A stretch of DNA of 64,000 nucleotides from Chroococcopsis sp964623815 (GCA_964623815.1 CAZUVR010000007.1:45511-109510), one strand, 5' to 3'; numbered from the stretch's first letter, positions 1 through 9,496 are shown. Numbers and translations: made by a program. The notes: generated from the sequence alone by a model not told the origin.

Positions 1-2
1 CT

Positions 3-503
3 ATGGGTGTTTCTAAACCCGTAGCCGCCGCCCGCACCGATTTACTCTTTCCCCTCGCCCTTCCGGCACCGATTACCTCGGTTTTCGGCTGGCGTAATCA
101 TCCCGTTACCGGCAACCTATCCCGACACGAAGGAACCGATCTCGGCGCACCGCTAGGTACTCCCGTATTAGCCGCTTACAGAGGAGAAGTAGCCGCCGCC
201 GATTGGATAGGTGGCTACGGTTTAACTGTCATCCTGCGCCACTTGGACGGGACTCAAGAATCGCGCTACGGACACCTATCGGAAATCACCGTCAAACCCG
301 GTCAATGGGTGGAACAGGGCGAGGTTATCGGGAAGGTAGGCAGTACCGGCTTATCTACCGGCCCCCACTTACACTTCGAGTGGAGACATAACACCGCTCA
401 GGGTTGGGTAGCAGTAGACGCGGGGGTACATTTAGAATATGCCCTGGAAAACCTCGTGCAACGGATGCAGATGGCTCAAGAAAATTCCGAACCTCAAGGG
501 TAA
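3..503 (+). CDS. M23 (LytM-type) metallopeptidase domain, C-terminal part
   Basis: This is the C-terminal part of a peptidoglycan-hydrolysing M23 endopeptidase. The zinc-site signatures are visible: RHEGTDLG near residue 41 (H and D ligands) and HLHFEW near residue 122, with the Gly-rich strand YGLTVILRH between them. The reading frame is open to the left edge of the window, so the ATG at position 3 is probably internal and the real protein longer; these enzymes usually carry an N-terminal signal or membrane anchor and coiled-coil or LysM regions. It is expected to act in the periplasm on stem-peptide cross-links. The gene converges on ftsH. Confidence 0.85.
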   Translation: MGVSKPVAAARTDLLFPLALPAPITSVFGWRNHPVTGNLSRHEGTDLGAPLGTPVLAAYRGEVAAADWIGGYGLTVILRHLDGTQESRYGHLSEITVKPGQWVEQGEVIGKVGSTGLSTGPHLHFEWRHNTAQGWVAVDAGVHLEYALENLVQRMQMAQENSEPQG

Positions 504-518
504 CAGGAGTGACTCAAG

Positions 519-557
519 AGTAGTGAGAAGTGAGCTAGCTACTCTCTTCTCATCACT
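519..557. terminator. imperfect inverted repeat between convergent genes
   Basis: AGTGAGAAGTGAG is followed, across a GCTAGC centre, by CTCTTCTCATCACT, giving an imperfect hairpin between the convergent M23 peptidase gene and ftsH. It lacks a clean T-run, so a terminator role is inferred from position. It also resembles the short GAGT-rich repeats found elsewhere in the window. Confidence 0.35.
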
Positions 558-572
558 CATTTATCACTTCTA

Positions 573-2465
573 TTACACTATCGCGCTCGCCGGTATGGGG
601 AACCTAGTCCCTAATTCCTGTAATAATTTCCGGAAGGTTTCCCCGTCTATAGTTTCCTGGTCGATGAGAATATCCACCAGTTTATCGACCGAGGCACGAT
701 TCTCGCTAACGATCTTTTTGGCTAATTCGTGACACTCCCTGACGATGTCGCGGATTTCCGAATCTATCTTCGCGGAAATCACCTCGGAATGATCGCCCCG
801 ACGATTTGACCAATCGTTACCGAGATAAGAATTTTGCTCCTCCTCGAGAGCGAAGGCTCCGATCGAAGACATCCCGAATTTAGTCACCATCTGCCGCGCC
901 AAATCCGTAATCTTCTCGATGTCGTTACCCGCGCCCGTCGTCACCTCATCGTCCCCGAAGATACACTCTTCCGCTACTCTGCCCCCTAATAAGCCAGTGA
1001 TCATCGCCTTCAACTGTGTGCGCGTTACTAAGCCTCTTTCCTCATCAGGAGTGAACCAGGTTAAACCCTGCGCCTGTCCCCTAGGGATTAGAGTCACCTT
1101 CTCTACTGGATCATGTCCCTTACATAGAGTACCCACGATCGCGTGACCGATCTCGTGATAGGCTATGAGACGCTTCGCCTTACTATCTACGAGGGATTTA
1201 CCCTCCATGCCAGCCACGATGCGATCGATCGCGTCGTTTATCTCCGTCATTGTGATCGCCTCTTTCCGTCTCCTGGCGGTAAATATAGCCGCCTCGTTGA
1301 GCAGGTTAGCTAAATCCGCGCCGGTAAAGCCCGGTGTTCTTCTGGCTATGGCTTCTAAAGACACTTCGGGGGAGACTTTCTTATCCCTGGAATGGACTTC
1401 TAAAATCCCTAAACGCCCTTTAAAATCCGGATAATCTACCGTTACCTGTCGATCGAACCTGCCCGGGCGCAACAGGGCCGTATCGAGAACATCGGGCCGG
1501 TTAGTGGCCGCTATCACGATGATACCGCTATTGCCCTCGAATCCGTCCATCTCCGTCAGTAATTGGTTTAAAGTCTGTTCCCGCTCATCGTTACCGCCAC
1601 CGTAACCAACACCCCTCTGTCTGCCCACCGCGTCTATCTCATCGATGAAAATGAGACAGGGCGAATTCTCCTTCGCCTTCTTGAATAAATCTCTTACTCT
1701 GGAGGCACCGACACCGACGAACATTTCCACGAATTCCGAACCCGAGATACTGAAGAATGGTACGCCCGCCTCACCTGCGATCGCTTTAGCAAGTAAAGTT
1801 TTACCGGTTCCCGGCGGCCCGATCAGTAACAGCCCCTTCGGTATCTTGGCACCGATAGCCGTAAATTTTTCCGGCTGTTTCAGGAAGGTGACGACTTCTT
1901 GTAATTCTTCTTTCGCCTCATCGATGCCCGCCACGTCATCGAATTTTATCCCTGTTTTCGCTTCCATCTGGAAACGTGCGCGGGATTTCCCGAAACTCAT
2001 CGCCTGGCCGGACACGTTAGCTGAGCGTCTCAATACCATTACCACCAATCCCAGTAATAGAATCACCACGAAGAGATTAGTTAGCACATTGATTAAGGTG
2101 CTGTTATCTGGCGTTTGCTTGATTTGAAAATCGACATTTTTGGTGCGTAGTCTGTCGATCAATTCTGGATTCTGCTCTAATAACTGTACCTGTTTCGTCT
2201 GATTTTGATCGCCCTCACCCTTTAAAGTGACGGTTGCTACTTGCTGAGTTTGGTCGATGTCAACTTTTTTGATCTGTCCCTGCTCGATTTTCTGTAGGAA
2301 TTCCCCGTAGGTCAATGTATTACTATCCCCTTTACTCCAAGCAGGCGTAACTGTAAAAACTGTCTGTAAAATGATTAAGCTGGTGAGGAATTTTCTCAAC
2401 CCTTTTCTATTCTTGTTTATGGCTTGGCGATGACGCTCTGCTTTGTGTTGAGACGATTTGGGCAT
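573..2465 (-). CDS. ftsH: FtsH ATP-dependent zinc metalloprotease
   Basis: FtsH is a membrane-anchored AAA+ protease that extracts and degrades membrane proteins; in cyanobacteria FtsH complexes turn over damaged photosystem II D1. Two hydrophobic segments (about residues 26-44 and 123-146) bracket a periplasmic domain. Walker A GPPGTGKT is at 216-223, Walker B LIFIDEID at 271-278, the second region of homology at 321-339, the zinc motif HEIGH at 437-441 and the third-ligand Asp at 515. The length of 630 residues is typical. It is a single gene with its own upstream gap, followed by the DUF3685 gene on the same strand. Cyanobacteria have several FtsH paralogues and I cannot say which one this is. 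Confidence 0.97.
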   Translation of the reverse strand: MPKSSQHKAERHRQAINKNRKGLRKFLTSLIILQTVFTVTPAWSKGDSNTLTYGEFLQKIEQGQIKKVDIDQTQQVATVTLKGEGDQNQTKQVQLLEQNPELIDRLRTKNVDFQIKQTPDNSTLINVLTNLFVVILLLGLVVMVLRRSANVSGQAMSFGKSRARFQMEAKTGIKFDDVAGIDEAKEELQEVVTFLKQPEKFTAIGAKIPKGLLLIGPPGTGKTLLAKAIAGEAGVPFFSISGSEFVEMFVGVGASRVRDLFKKAKENSPCLIFIDEIDAVGRQRGVGYGGGNDEREQTLNQLLTEMDGFEGNSGIIVIAATNRPDVLDTALLRPGRFDRQVTVDYPDFKGRLGILEVHSRDKKVSPEVSLEAIARRTPGFTGADLANLLNEAAIFTARRRKEAITMTEINDAIDRIVAGMEGKSLVDSKAKRLIAYHEIGHAIVGTLCKGHDPVEKVTLIPRGQAQGLTWFTPDEERGLVTRTQLKAMITGLLGGRVAEECIFGDDEVTTGAGNDIEKITDLARQMVTKFGMSSIGAFALEEEQNSYLGNDWSNRRGDHSEVISAKIDSEIRDIVRECHELAKKIVSENRASVDKLVDILIDQETIDGETFRKLLQELGTRFPIPASAIV

Positions 2466-2531
2466 AGTGAGTGAAGATTCAATTTATCCTAGTATCTATT
2501 CTGACAGATTCATGAAATAACCGCACTGACT

Positions 2532-4187
2532 CTAGGGCATCTTGTCGCCCCGGGGACGATTCTCGACTACAGTTTTACCGAAACCGTCGCCGACTCCCTG
2601 TAATATCCCCCTGCCTATTAAGCCGATTCCCCTACCGATGACTTGAATGAGAAAGTATACTAATCCTTTCCCTACTACGGAAAATATTACCCGGAATCTC
2701 GGCGATAGTGCGTCTCTTAATTCTAGAGCGATCGTCACTAGCCATCTCAGCCCCGACAACTGTTTCAATTCTTCTTCCCTCGGAGTATAAATTAACAGTT
2801 TTTTAATCTTATATTGATCGTAGTAAAACAGTCTTTGTTGACTTTCAAAAATTAGTTTAGGCTCACGGAAATATTTATCTTGGGTATATTTCCAGGAAAG
2901 ATTATTCCGAAATAATGCTAGTTTTCGAGCTACTCTAAAATCTGGTTTAAATATTTTATTTTTTACATATTCATTATCATAGAAATTGTTTAAGATGATT
3001 ATCATCACTGCATTGGCGACGGTATTAATTAAATTTTGCAGTAATATCTTAGCCCTTTCAATAGTTTCAGGTTCGTTGTAGGTGTATTCGACACCATCAA
3101 TTAAGAGATTATCACCTAATACTAAATAATTCAATAAATCATTGACAAAAGGAATTTTGTTTAAAATTTCTTTTTGAATTATATCTTGCTCCAAAAAGAG
3201 AGTATCAAATTTATCAATGAAATAATTGTCTAAAAAGTTACGAGTAGATTTTTCCCAAATATCCCCTAAGAGCCGATTTTTCCTGACGACTATCTCATCA
3301 GCAGATAATTCCAGAAATCTTAAATCATCGATCGTCTGTCTGATTTGAGTGAAAGTGATATACAGTAGTTCCTTTTGTGCGTTAGCCTGCAAAACTTCTA
3401 TCTCTAAAGGAATTTCCGTGACGTTAGTTAAGGGTGATCGAATTTGAGCCAGGGTATCCTCAAAAACTACCGAGCTAGTTAGAGGACGATAACGACTTAG
3501 AATCGGTAACTCTTCCGAAGAAATCACGCTTTCTGGTAAAGCGTAATTGACATTATCAGCCCCCTCTATAGGTGTAACTTCTACGGGTAAAAGTTTTTTG
3601 ATCAGCCAAGCTGCAGTAGATAACTCTCTTTTTCTTCCTCGCCAATAAAAGCGATCAAACTCACTCAGACGCGATTGACTCAATCTCTCCCGTATCATCT
3701 CGATATTATCATCGATCTGGTTCAAACCCGATCGAGCCGAACGAATTAACCAGTGCGTTTTTTTCTTATTCGGGTAGTTTACGGGTACTAAGAGAGCTGA
3801 ACTCGGCCAGTAAAATTCCCCTCTACTGATAGACAGAGAAATACTAACTATTTCCTCGAAAGAAGTCTTTTTAGGAATGTAACCCGCCAAGCCCATTCTC
3901 TGACCGATCAACTTAGTATTAGAATCGAGGGGCATGGTGATGATAATGATCTTGCTTGTAGGATAAAGCCTCTGTATTTGGGCTACTAAAGACCAATCAG
4001 GAACAATGCTCAAATAGGGTACTGGATCGATGAAAATTAGATCGGGCGCAGGAGCGATCGATCTTGACAGAATACTGTCTAAACTCTCCTGCCCTATGAC
4101 GCTAAAATTTTCATTGCGATTTAACATCTCGGCGACACCGAGACGGAAAATAGGATCATCATCTACAACTAGTAAATTAAAAGGCAC
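2532..4187 (-). CDS. DUF3685 / Ycf55-like protein with receiver-like N terminus
   Basis: The first ~125 residues look like a response-regulator receiver: LLVVDDDPIFRLG at the start gives the acidic pocket, and IIIITMP and a downstream lysine (YIPKKTS) follow in the expected order. The remaining ~420 residues match what I recall of DUF3685, a family shared by cyanobacteria and red-algal plastids (Ycf55), ending in a hydrophobic Gly-rich segment. The usual phospho-acceptor Asp position reads LIFIDPVPY, so phosphorylation is possible. No DNA-binding domain is visible. The function is unknown; a signalling or photosynthesis-related role is inference. Confidence 0.7.
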   Translation of the reverse strand: MPFNLLVVDDDPIFRLGVAEMLNRNENFSVIGQESLDSILSRSIAPAPDLIFIDPVPYLSIVPDWSLVAQIQRLYPTSKIIIITMPLDSNTKLIGQRMGLAGYIPKKTSFEEIVSISLSISRGEFYWPSSALLVPVNYPNKKKTHWLIRSARSGLNQIDDNIEMIRERLSQSRLSEFDRFYWRGRKRELSTAAWLIKKLLPVEVTPIEGADNVNYALPESVISSEELPILSRYRPLTSSVVFEDTLAQIRSPLTNVTEIPLEIEVLQANAQKELLYITFTQIRQTIDDLRFLELSADEIVVRKNRLLGDIWEKSTRNFLDNYFIDKFDTLFLEQDIIQKEILNKIPFVNDLLNYLVLGDNLLIDGVEYTYNEPETIERAKILLQNLINTVANAVMIIILNNFYDNEYVKNKIFKPDFRVARKLALFRNNLSWKYTQDKYFREPKLIFESQQRLFYYDQYKIKKLLIYTPREEELKQLSGLRWLVTIALELRDALSPRFRVIFSVVGKGLVYFLIQVIGRGIGLIGRGILQGVGDGFGKTVVENRPRGDKMP

Positions 4188-4301
4188 GATATGCGATTAA
4201 TCTATTTCTTGCTCATTATATTATCTCACCGTCTACACCTGAGTTAGTTCATGTATACGCTAAAAATAGCTATGGTTTAGCATCTTATGATACAATCGAT
4301 C

Positions 4302-4315
4302 TTAGAGCGCTCTAA
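4302..4315. promoter_or_regulatory. perfect 14-bp palindrome upstream of the Uma2 gene
   Basis: TTAGAGCGCTCTAA is a perfect palindrome 18 bp before the ATG of the Uma2 gene and just downstream of a TACAAT hexamer (4291-4296) that could be a -10 element. The position suits an operator, but no second copy was noticed and no regulator is implied. Confidence 0.3.
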
Positions 4316-4333
4316 AAATTAGGTAAGTCGGTT

Positions 4334-4942
4334 ATGGTAGCTGCTAAGGACAATTCGCCACTGTTAACCTCAGAAGAATATTTTGTCTGGGAAGAAAAAC
4401 AACTCGAAAAACACGAGTACATCGACGGGCAAGTATACGCCATGACCGGCAGGAGTAAAAATCATAGTTTGCTTGCCGTAAGATGTATTACTATGTTTTC
4501 TAATCATTTAGAAGGGAGTGACTGCGAAACTGTTAACTCAGATATGAGGGTTAACATTTTCAAGACTAATAATTATACCTATCCTGATGTGAGCGTAACC
4601 TGTGATGAGCGAGATAAAACTACCACTCAATACATCACCTATCCCTGTTTAATCGTCGAAGTTCTATCCAACAGCACGGAAGCCTATGACAGGGGGGCTA
4701 AGTTTAGGATGTATAGCCGTAATCCAGTGTTGCGAGATTATTTGCTAGTTAGCTCAACCAGTATGGAGATCGATTTGTATCACAAAAACGACGCAGGAGA
4801 GTGGATTATCATTAACTATCAAGCGGGTGACACGGTAGAACTAAAAAGTATTAACCTCCGTTTCTCCGTCGAGCAGATTTATCGCGGTTTAAACCTCGGG
4901 GCAAAAGAGCATAATAACGGAGCAGAGCAACCGGCTAATTAG
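4334..4942 (+). CDS. Uma2 family (DUF820) putative nuclease
   Basis: This belongs to the large cyanobacterial Uma2/DUF820 family, which has a PD-(D/E)XK nuclease-like fold. Visible signatures are TSEEYFVWEE near residue 12, the Asp of YPDVSV near residue 93, the LIVEVLS strand near residue 114 with the catalytic-type Glu, and the STEAYDRGAKF segment carrying the Lys. The length of 202 residues is normal. Such genes are present in dozens of copies in many cyanobacteria, often near repeats; the real substrate is unknown. It stands alone between the divergent DUF3685 gene and convergent ycf34. Confidence 0.85.
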   Translation: MVAAKDNSPLLTSEEYFVWEEKQLEKHEYIDGQVYAMTGRSKNHSLLAVRCITMFSNHLEGSDCETVNSDMRVNIFKTNNYTYPDVSVTCDERDKTTTQYITYPCLIVEVLSNSTEAYDRGAKFRMYSRNPVLRDYLLVSSTSMEIDLYHKNDAGEWIIINYQAGDTVELKSINLRFSVEQIYRGLNLGAKEHNNGAEQPAN

Positions 4943-4976
4943 GCGGTAAAATAATAGATCCCTGCGTTAAGCTGTT

Positions 4977-5225
4977 TTAGGTGGGAACCGGTTCACCGGG
5001 GCGAAGACTTGCCCATTTACCATTTTCCCGTAAGAAGCTTAGACAACCGACTACATCCCATTCCATCTCGATTATGTCATCTTGAGTGCGGATGTTGACG
5101 TTGATCGAAGGCTCCTGGGGTTCAAAGTCAGGGTTATCCGTTAGATGAGGTTCAAGATGTTGTGTTTCTACGGCGTGGTAGGTCAGACAGCGATCGACAA
5201 AATAACAATTAACGCAAATACACAT
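4977..5225 (-). CDS. ycf34: Ycf34 family protein
   Basis: This small soluble protein is conserved in cyanobacteria and red-algal plastids. The N terminus MCICVNC with a further Cys at residue 13 gives the four-cysteine cluster typical of Ycf34, reported in Synechocystis to bind iron-sulfur and to matter for photosynthetic electron transport. The C-terminal half contains the conserved EMEWDVVGCLSF segment. I place the start at the ATG giving MCICVNC (position 5225) rather than the GTG nine bases upstream, because the family begins this way. It converges with the Uma2 gene and is divergent from cca. Confidence 0.85.
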   Translation of the reverse strand: MCICVNCYFVDRCLTYHAVETQHLEPHLTDNPDFEPQEPSINVNIRTQDDIIEMEWDVVGCLSFLRENGKWASLRPGEPVPT

Positions 5226-5314
5226 AATTTTCACTAACCCCTTTTTTGTTAATCTAGCTCAGACTCAAACGGGATGGGGCGATCGAATAATATATTTTTG
5301 TAAATTAATCTTAG

Positions 5315-6568
5315 ATGGATTGGCGCGAACCTTTAAAAAGACTGTTTTTAGAAGATTTACCGATTAAATTGGCGGAATTACCGAAAGATGCCTGTTTAGT
5401 AGGTGGGGCGGTGCGGGATGCCCTCTTACAGCGTCGGAAAGATTATTTAGATTTAGATTTTGTTATGCCCGGTGGTGCCGTAGAAATCGCTAAGACTATC
5501 GCCAATAATTATAAAGCCGGGTTTGTGGTTCTCGATCGCTCTCGGGGTATAGCCCGGGTAGTATTCCCTCAAGGTACTCTAGATTTTGCCGAACAGGAAG
5601 GAGCAACTTTAGAAATCGACTTAAACCGTAGAGATTTCCGCGTTAACGCTATCGCGTATCATCCTCTTACGGAAACTTTAATCGATCCTTTGAACGGTTT
5701 GAGCGATTTAGAGCGAAAAACTTTAACAATGGTGTCGGCCAAAAATCTAGAGGACGATCCGTTAAGATTATTGAGAGCCTATCGTCAGGCGGCACAGTTA
5801 GGGTTTACCATCGATAACACTACCCGCAACACCATTCATGAATATGCGGGGCTTATTGCTCGTGTAGCCGCCGAAAGAGTGCAATCGGAATTGAATTATC
5901 TGTTACTCAATCCAGGCGGCACCGATTGGTTAAAAAATGCTCATGAAGATGGGGTGCTGTCTCCCTGGTTAACTGCGCTCGATCCCTATCATCTATCGAA
6001 AATATTTTTGGTAGATAGTTGTGCTCAGATATTAGAAACTAGAGATTTTACATTCGCTCCCGAACAATTACACCTAACTAAATTAACTCTTTTAGTCGGT
6101 TTGAATACGGAATTGGCACAGAAACAATTAATCAATTTAAAATATTCAAAAGCCGAAATAAAAACCGTTAGCACAGTAGTGAAGAATTTAAACTTACTTT
6201 TAAAGAAAGAACAATTAGCCGAAAATTTTAGCGTTAGAGAGCAATATTTTCTATTTTTAGAATCTGGAAAGACTATCCCTATTTTAATTTTATTAGCATT
6301 AATACTAGGTGTTAACAAAGAAATTTTAAGGCAATTGTGGGAATATTATTTAGATCCCCTCAATAATATCGCTCACCCTCAAGCCCTAATCACGGGTACG
6401 GATTTAATCAAACAGTTACATATTTCCCCAGGCCCGGCGATCGGAAAACTATTGACGGAAGTACAGATAGCCTATCTTGAAGGAAAAATCGATAGTTTTG
6501 AAAGTGCGATCGATTTCGCCCGGGGATTACGGAGGGAGTCGGGAGTCGGGAGTCGGGAGTCGCGGTAA
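5315..6568 (+). CDS. cca: CCA tRNA nucleotidyltransferase / poly(A) polymerase family
   Basis: This class II nucleotidyltransferase adds or repairs the 3' CCA of tRNA. LVGGAVRD at residues 28-35 and DLDFV at 46-50 (the two metal-binding aspartates) form the catalytic head, and RRDFRVNAIAY near residue 105 is the conserved neck motif. The helical tail is divergent. Some cyanobacteria split C- and A-adding activities between paralogues, so the exact activity is not certain. The last ~10 residues (ESGVGSRESR) are encoded by the heptamer tandem repeat at 6534-6561, so the C terminus seems to have been extended by repeat expansion. It converges with ictB, leaving only nine bases between stop codons. 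Confidence 0.88.
   Translation: MDWREPLKRLFLEDLPIKLAELPKDACLVGGAVRDALLQRRKDYLDLDFVMPGGAVEIAKTIANNYKAGFVVLDRSRGIARVVFPQGTLDFAEQEGATLEIDLNRRDFRVNAIAYHPLTETLIDPLNGLSDLERKTLTMVSAKNLEDDPLRLLRAYRQAAQLGFTIDNTTRNTIHEYAGLIARVAAERVQSELNYLLLNPGGTDWLKNAHEDGVLSPWLTALDPYHLSKIFLVDSCAQILETRDFTFAPEQLHLTKLTLLVGLNTELAQKQLINLKYSKAEIKTVSTVVKNLNLLLKKEQLAENFSVREQYFLFLESGKTIPILILLALILGVNKEILRQLWEYYLDPLNNIAHPQALITGTDLIKQLHISPGPAIGKLLTEVQIAYLEGKIDSFESAIDFARGLRRESGVGSRESR
6534..6561 (+). repeat. heptamer tandem repeat (GGGAGTC)4 inside the cca 3' end
   Basis: Four exact copies of GGGAGTC lie head to tail. Because seven is not a multiple of three, the repeat cycles through frames and encodes ESGVGSRES at the end of the CCA enzyme. 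Degenerate relatives occur at 11315-11373, 17894-17948, 39609-39670 and around 44835. They recall the short tandemly repeated heptamers described in cyanobacteria. Confidence 0.9.
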
Positions 6569-6577
6569 AATACCTCG

Positions 6578-7951
6578 CTATATACTCTGTTCTGATTCTG
6601 GAGTCACGCGACTAGCGATTAAAGCCAGGGTGAACCACCAGAGAGTACTAACTTGGGGGCGATACCAAACCGTATCTACGAAGCCGTGAGACATCAAACC
6701 CGCCATAGTGGCAATCGCCGCGATCAACCAGAAACCTTGGGTATCCTTTCTATCCCGCAGATAAATTAACTTATTAACCCCCTGGCTGATAGTAGTAACG
6801 ATCAACCACATGAAACAGGTAAACCCGATAACCCCTGTTTCTACCAAAGTTTCCAAATAAACCGAATAAGCGCTCAAAGCCGAATATTTAGGGCGCATGA
6901 ACAGAGGATAAATCTTCTTAAAAGCATCATTACCCGGGCCGATGCCTAAAATCGGATAGGCCTTGATCATATTAATCACCGACTCCCATACATTCATTCG
7001 GAAATTATTACTACTATCTCCTCTTCCAGCAAAGATACTCAGTACCCGAATTCTTAAAGGAGCCACCACGACGATCGCCGCTAGAACCAGCAGAGCAAAA
7101 CTACCTAAAACCAGAGGTAATAACCACTTCTGCCAGAAAGGGGAAAAAGTAGGCAGGAACCAAAAATAGAGCAATAGCATGAAGGTGATAAAAAGTACCA
7201 CCAAACCTATCCAACCGCCCCGACTCTCTGTAAAGAACAAACAGGCAGCATTAGCCAAAGTGATAACGACGGCGAGAGATTTCCTCACCAATCCACGCCA
7301 GACGAAGAAAGCCGAAGCCCCGAAAGCGATCGAAGGTAATAGATAACTCGCCAGTAGATTAGGATTACCCAAATAACTATAAACCCGTGTATCACCGGCG
7401 AGATCAGAAGTGGGATCGTTCCAGGTGGCTAATTGTTCGGCTCCGAATATTTGCTGTCTAATCCCGTAAATACTAACCACCAGAGCCGTTAACAGTAAGG
7501 TAGTGATGACCGGGCCTGTTAATTTAGGAGAGCGTAATATCCGCGAGGTGAAAGCGAAGAAGAACAGATTAAGGGTTAGTTTGAGCAAACCCTCAACCGC
7601 CGCCAACTTTACCGGAGAAAAAGCCGTAGCTATAACCGCGATAAACCAATAGAGCAAAACTAACAAATGTATTGCCGTTAAACCTTGTTTAACTTCATCG
7701 GTAATCGTTAATAGCAACCAGTAACCGGCGATAGCCACCAGTAAAGTTCCGATTTGATTGGTAGAGAAAAAGGGAGCAGTACCGAGAATCAGGGCGATTA
7801 AAAAAGCCCCTAAGGGTTCGGCCCAAGGTGCGAGCCAGCTCCCTTGCCGCCAACTACTCAAAGAACCGACTAATCGATATAAATAACTTCCTCCGCGCCA
7901 GCGAGAAGGTGAGAAATTTAATAGAGTAAATTGCTTCCAAACAGCATTCAT
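6578..7951 (-). CDS. ictB: IctB family protein (O-antigen ligase-like membrane protein)
   Basis: This 457-residue polytopic membrane protein has roughly ten to twelve hydrophobic helices and the Wzy/O-antigen ligase-like core (SRGGWIGL near residue 243, a large loop ending in YPILGIGPGNDAF near residue 336). The N-terminal run SLSSWRQGSWL and overall pattern match the cyanobacterial IctB family, originally proposed as an inorganic carbon accumulation protein. The transport role has been questioned, and a polymer-ligase function is an alternative from the fold. It is monocistronic by position, convergent with cca. Confidence 0.82.
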   Translation of the reverse strand: MNAVWKQFTLLNFSPSRWRGGSYLYRLVGSLSSWRQGSWLAPWAEPLGAFLIALILGTAPFFSTNQIGTLLVAIAGYWLLLTITDEVKQGLTAIHLLVLLYWFIAVIATAFSPVKLAAVEGLLKLTLNLFFFAFTSRILRSPKLTGPVITTLLLTALVVSIYGIRQQIFGAEQLATWNDPTSDLAGDTRVYSYLGNPNLLASYLLPSIAFGASAFFVWRGLVRKSLAVVITLANAACLFFTESRGGWIGLVVLFITFMLLLYFWFLPTFSPFWQKWLLPLVLGSFALLVLAAIVVVAPLRIRVLSIFAGRGDSSNNFRMNVWESVINMIKAYPILGIGPGNDAFKKIYPLFMRPKYSALSAYSVYLETLVETGVIGFTCFMWLIVTTISQGVNKLIYLRDRKDTQGFWLIAAIATMAGLMSHGFVDTVWYRPQVSTLWWFTLALIASRVTPESEQSI

Positions 7952-8017
7952 AAACGCTCAAATATAGTTTAGATAAAGATTGTACCTAACTTAGCGTTAT
8001 CCTCAAAGAGAAAATTT

Positions 8018-9496
8018 TTATTCTTCTACCGGAGCCGTTATCTTTGGAAGCGTGAGAATATAGCGATAAGCTGACTCAGGCGAACCTTGAACCTCGATTT
8101 TACCATTTAGCTCCTCGACTAAATAGCACGCTAAAAGTAATCCGAGCAAAATTTGATAGGTATTGTTATCTTGAGAGGGTAAACCGTCGAATTTTTCTAA
8201 GTTCGTTTCCAGAACTGTAGTATTAAGAATTTCTACCCCTAGAGAAGACTTTCCATTCTCTTCTAAATGCCAATGATTGCTGATGGAGGCAGGTAAATAG
8301 TCTGCTGATAGGGCTAGAACTGGGACTGGTAAGGAGGATAAATTATCTCTCTGGCAGAGATAATTTATCCAGAGGGTTAAATTTAACTCGTTATGACGAT
8401 GAGAAAAATGAATTCTTATTTCCGCCTTCGGTTCAGCGGATTTAATCAAGCAGGTCAATAAATAATAAATACATTGATGAACTTTCTCCTTATTCATCAA
8501 CCAGATACTAGAACCAGGTTCTATCGTTAAATGTAACTCTATGTCTTTTTGTTGAGCGACATTGCTCAGATCCTTAATTATTTGATGACAGATTATTGCT
8601 AAATTAACCGGAGTAATTGCTTCTTGAACATTTTTATCGAACGTCGTACCTAACTTAAGAATTTCATCTACCAGATGATTCATCTCTTGACCGCTGTTAT
8701 GAATTATATTGACGTATTCTTTTTGTTTTTGTGTCAGGGCACCGAATACTTCACCTCTCAAGATGCTTGACATACCGATGATCGAGGTTAATGGTCTCCG
8801 TAATTTTTCCGTTAATCCCTCTAATATTTTTAATTTAATATCTCCGAGCGAGTAATGAGAGTTATTTACTTCATCAAAACCAGGATTGGGCGCAGCAGAA
8901 GACGGTAGAATAAGCGATGGTTCAGATTTGTAAGATTGATGTTTTAATAAATAGTCCCTTTCAAATTCACGCAAACACCAACGAGCGATCAAAGAAAAGC
9001 ATTCCACATCTTTATGAGTGAACTGGCGCGGCACGGAATCCATGACAGCTAAAGTGCCAATACACCAACCATCGTTAGTGATCAGCGGTGTGCCCAGATA
9101 GGAGCGGATACCGTAATGTTGCGCCAAGATGCTCGCGGCGAAAACAGGAGAGACGAAACAATCCTCGATAACGATTGTTTGTTGACTATCCACCACGTAA
9201 GTACAATAAGATTCGCTCCGGGGAAGTTTTCGTGAAGCGGCCAAATCGTTCATCAAGCCGAGACGCGATAAACCTACTGCCGATTTCAAAAATAGTTGCT
9301 GTTGTACCATTAAGCCCAGAATACAGATAGGGGTTTCTAATAATCTGGCGGCGGTTTGGGTAGCCTCGTCGAAAACCGGCACAGACTCTGTATCTAATAA
9401 CCCCAGCTTTTGTAGAGTATTGACTCGCTGTTGTTCTCGTACAGCCGGGGTAAGTCCATCTAAACGGCAAAAAATTCGATTGCTATAATTTGGCAT
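8018..9496 (-). CDS. GAF-domain protein with degenerate histidine-kinase core
   Basis: With the start at the ATG at 9496 (AAGGA five bases upstream; a GTG 42 bases further up is the alternative) the protein has 492 residues. Residues ~25-180 form a GAF domain (SYCTYVV, YLGTPLIT, GTLAVMDS). It is followed by a dimerisation-helix region reading LTEKLRRPLTSIIG, where the phospho-acceptor His of the H-box is replaced by Glu (residue 230). The ATPase region ends in LVEELNGKIEVQGSPESA, but the DxGxG and GxGLG boxes are not recognisable. It is therefore probably a non-catalytic signalling protein or pseudokinase. Confidence 0.75.
   Translation of the reverse strand: MPNYSNRIFCRLDGLTPAVREQQRVNTLQKLGLLDTESVPVFDEATQTAARLLETPICILGLMVQQQLFLKSAVGLSRLGLMNDLAASRKLPRSESYCTYVVDSQQTIVIEDCFVSPVFAASILAQHYGIRSYLGTPLITNDGWCIGTLAVMDSVPRQFTHKDVECFSLIARWCLREFERDYLLKHQSYKSEPSLILPSSAAPNPGFDEVNNSHYSLGDIKLKILEGLTEKLRRPLTSIIGMSSILRGEVFGALTQKQKEYVNIIHNSGQEMNHLVDEILKLGTTFDKNVQEAITPVNLAIICHQIIKDLSNVAQQKDIELHLTIEPGSSIWLMNKEKVHQCIYYLLTCLIKSAEPKAEIRIHFSHRHNELNLTLWINYLCQRDNLSSLPVPVLALSADYLPASISNHWHLEENGKSSLGVEILNTTVLETNLEKFDGLPSQDNNTYQILLGLLLACYLVEELNGKIEVQGSPESAYRYILTLPKITAPVEE

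Noticed and set aside
6534..6561. CRISPR-like repeats
   Set aside because: The units are contiguous heptamers without spacers, and no cas gene is in the window.
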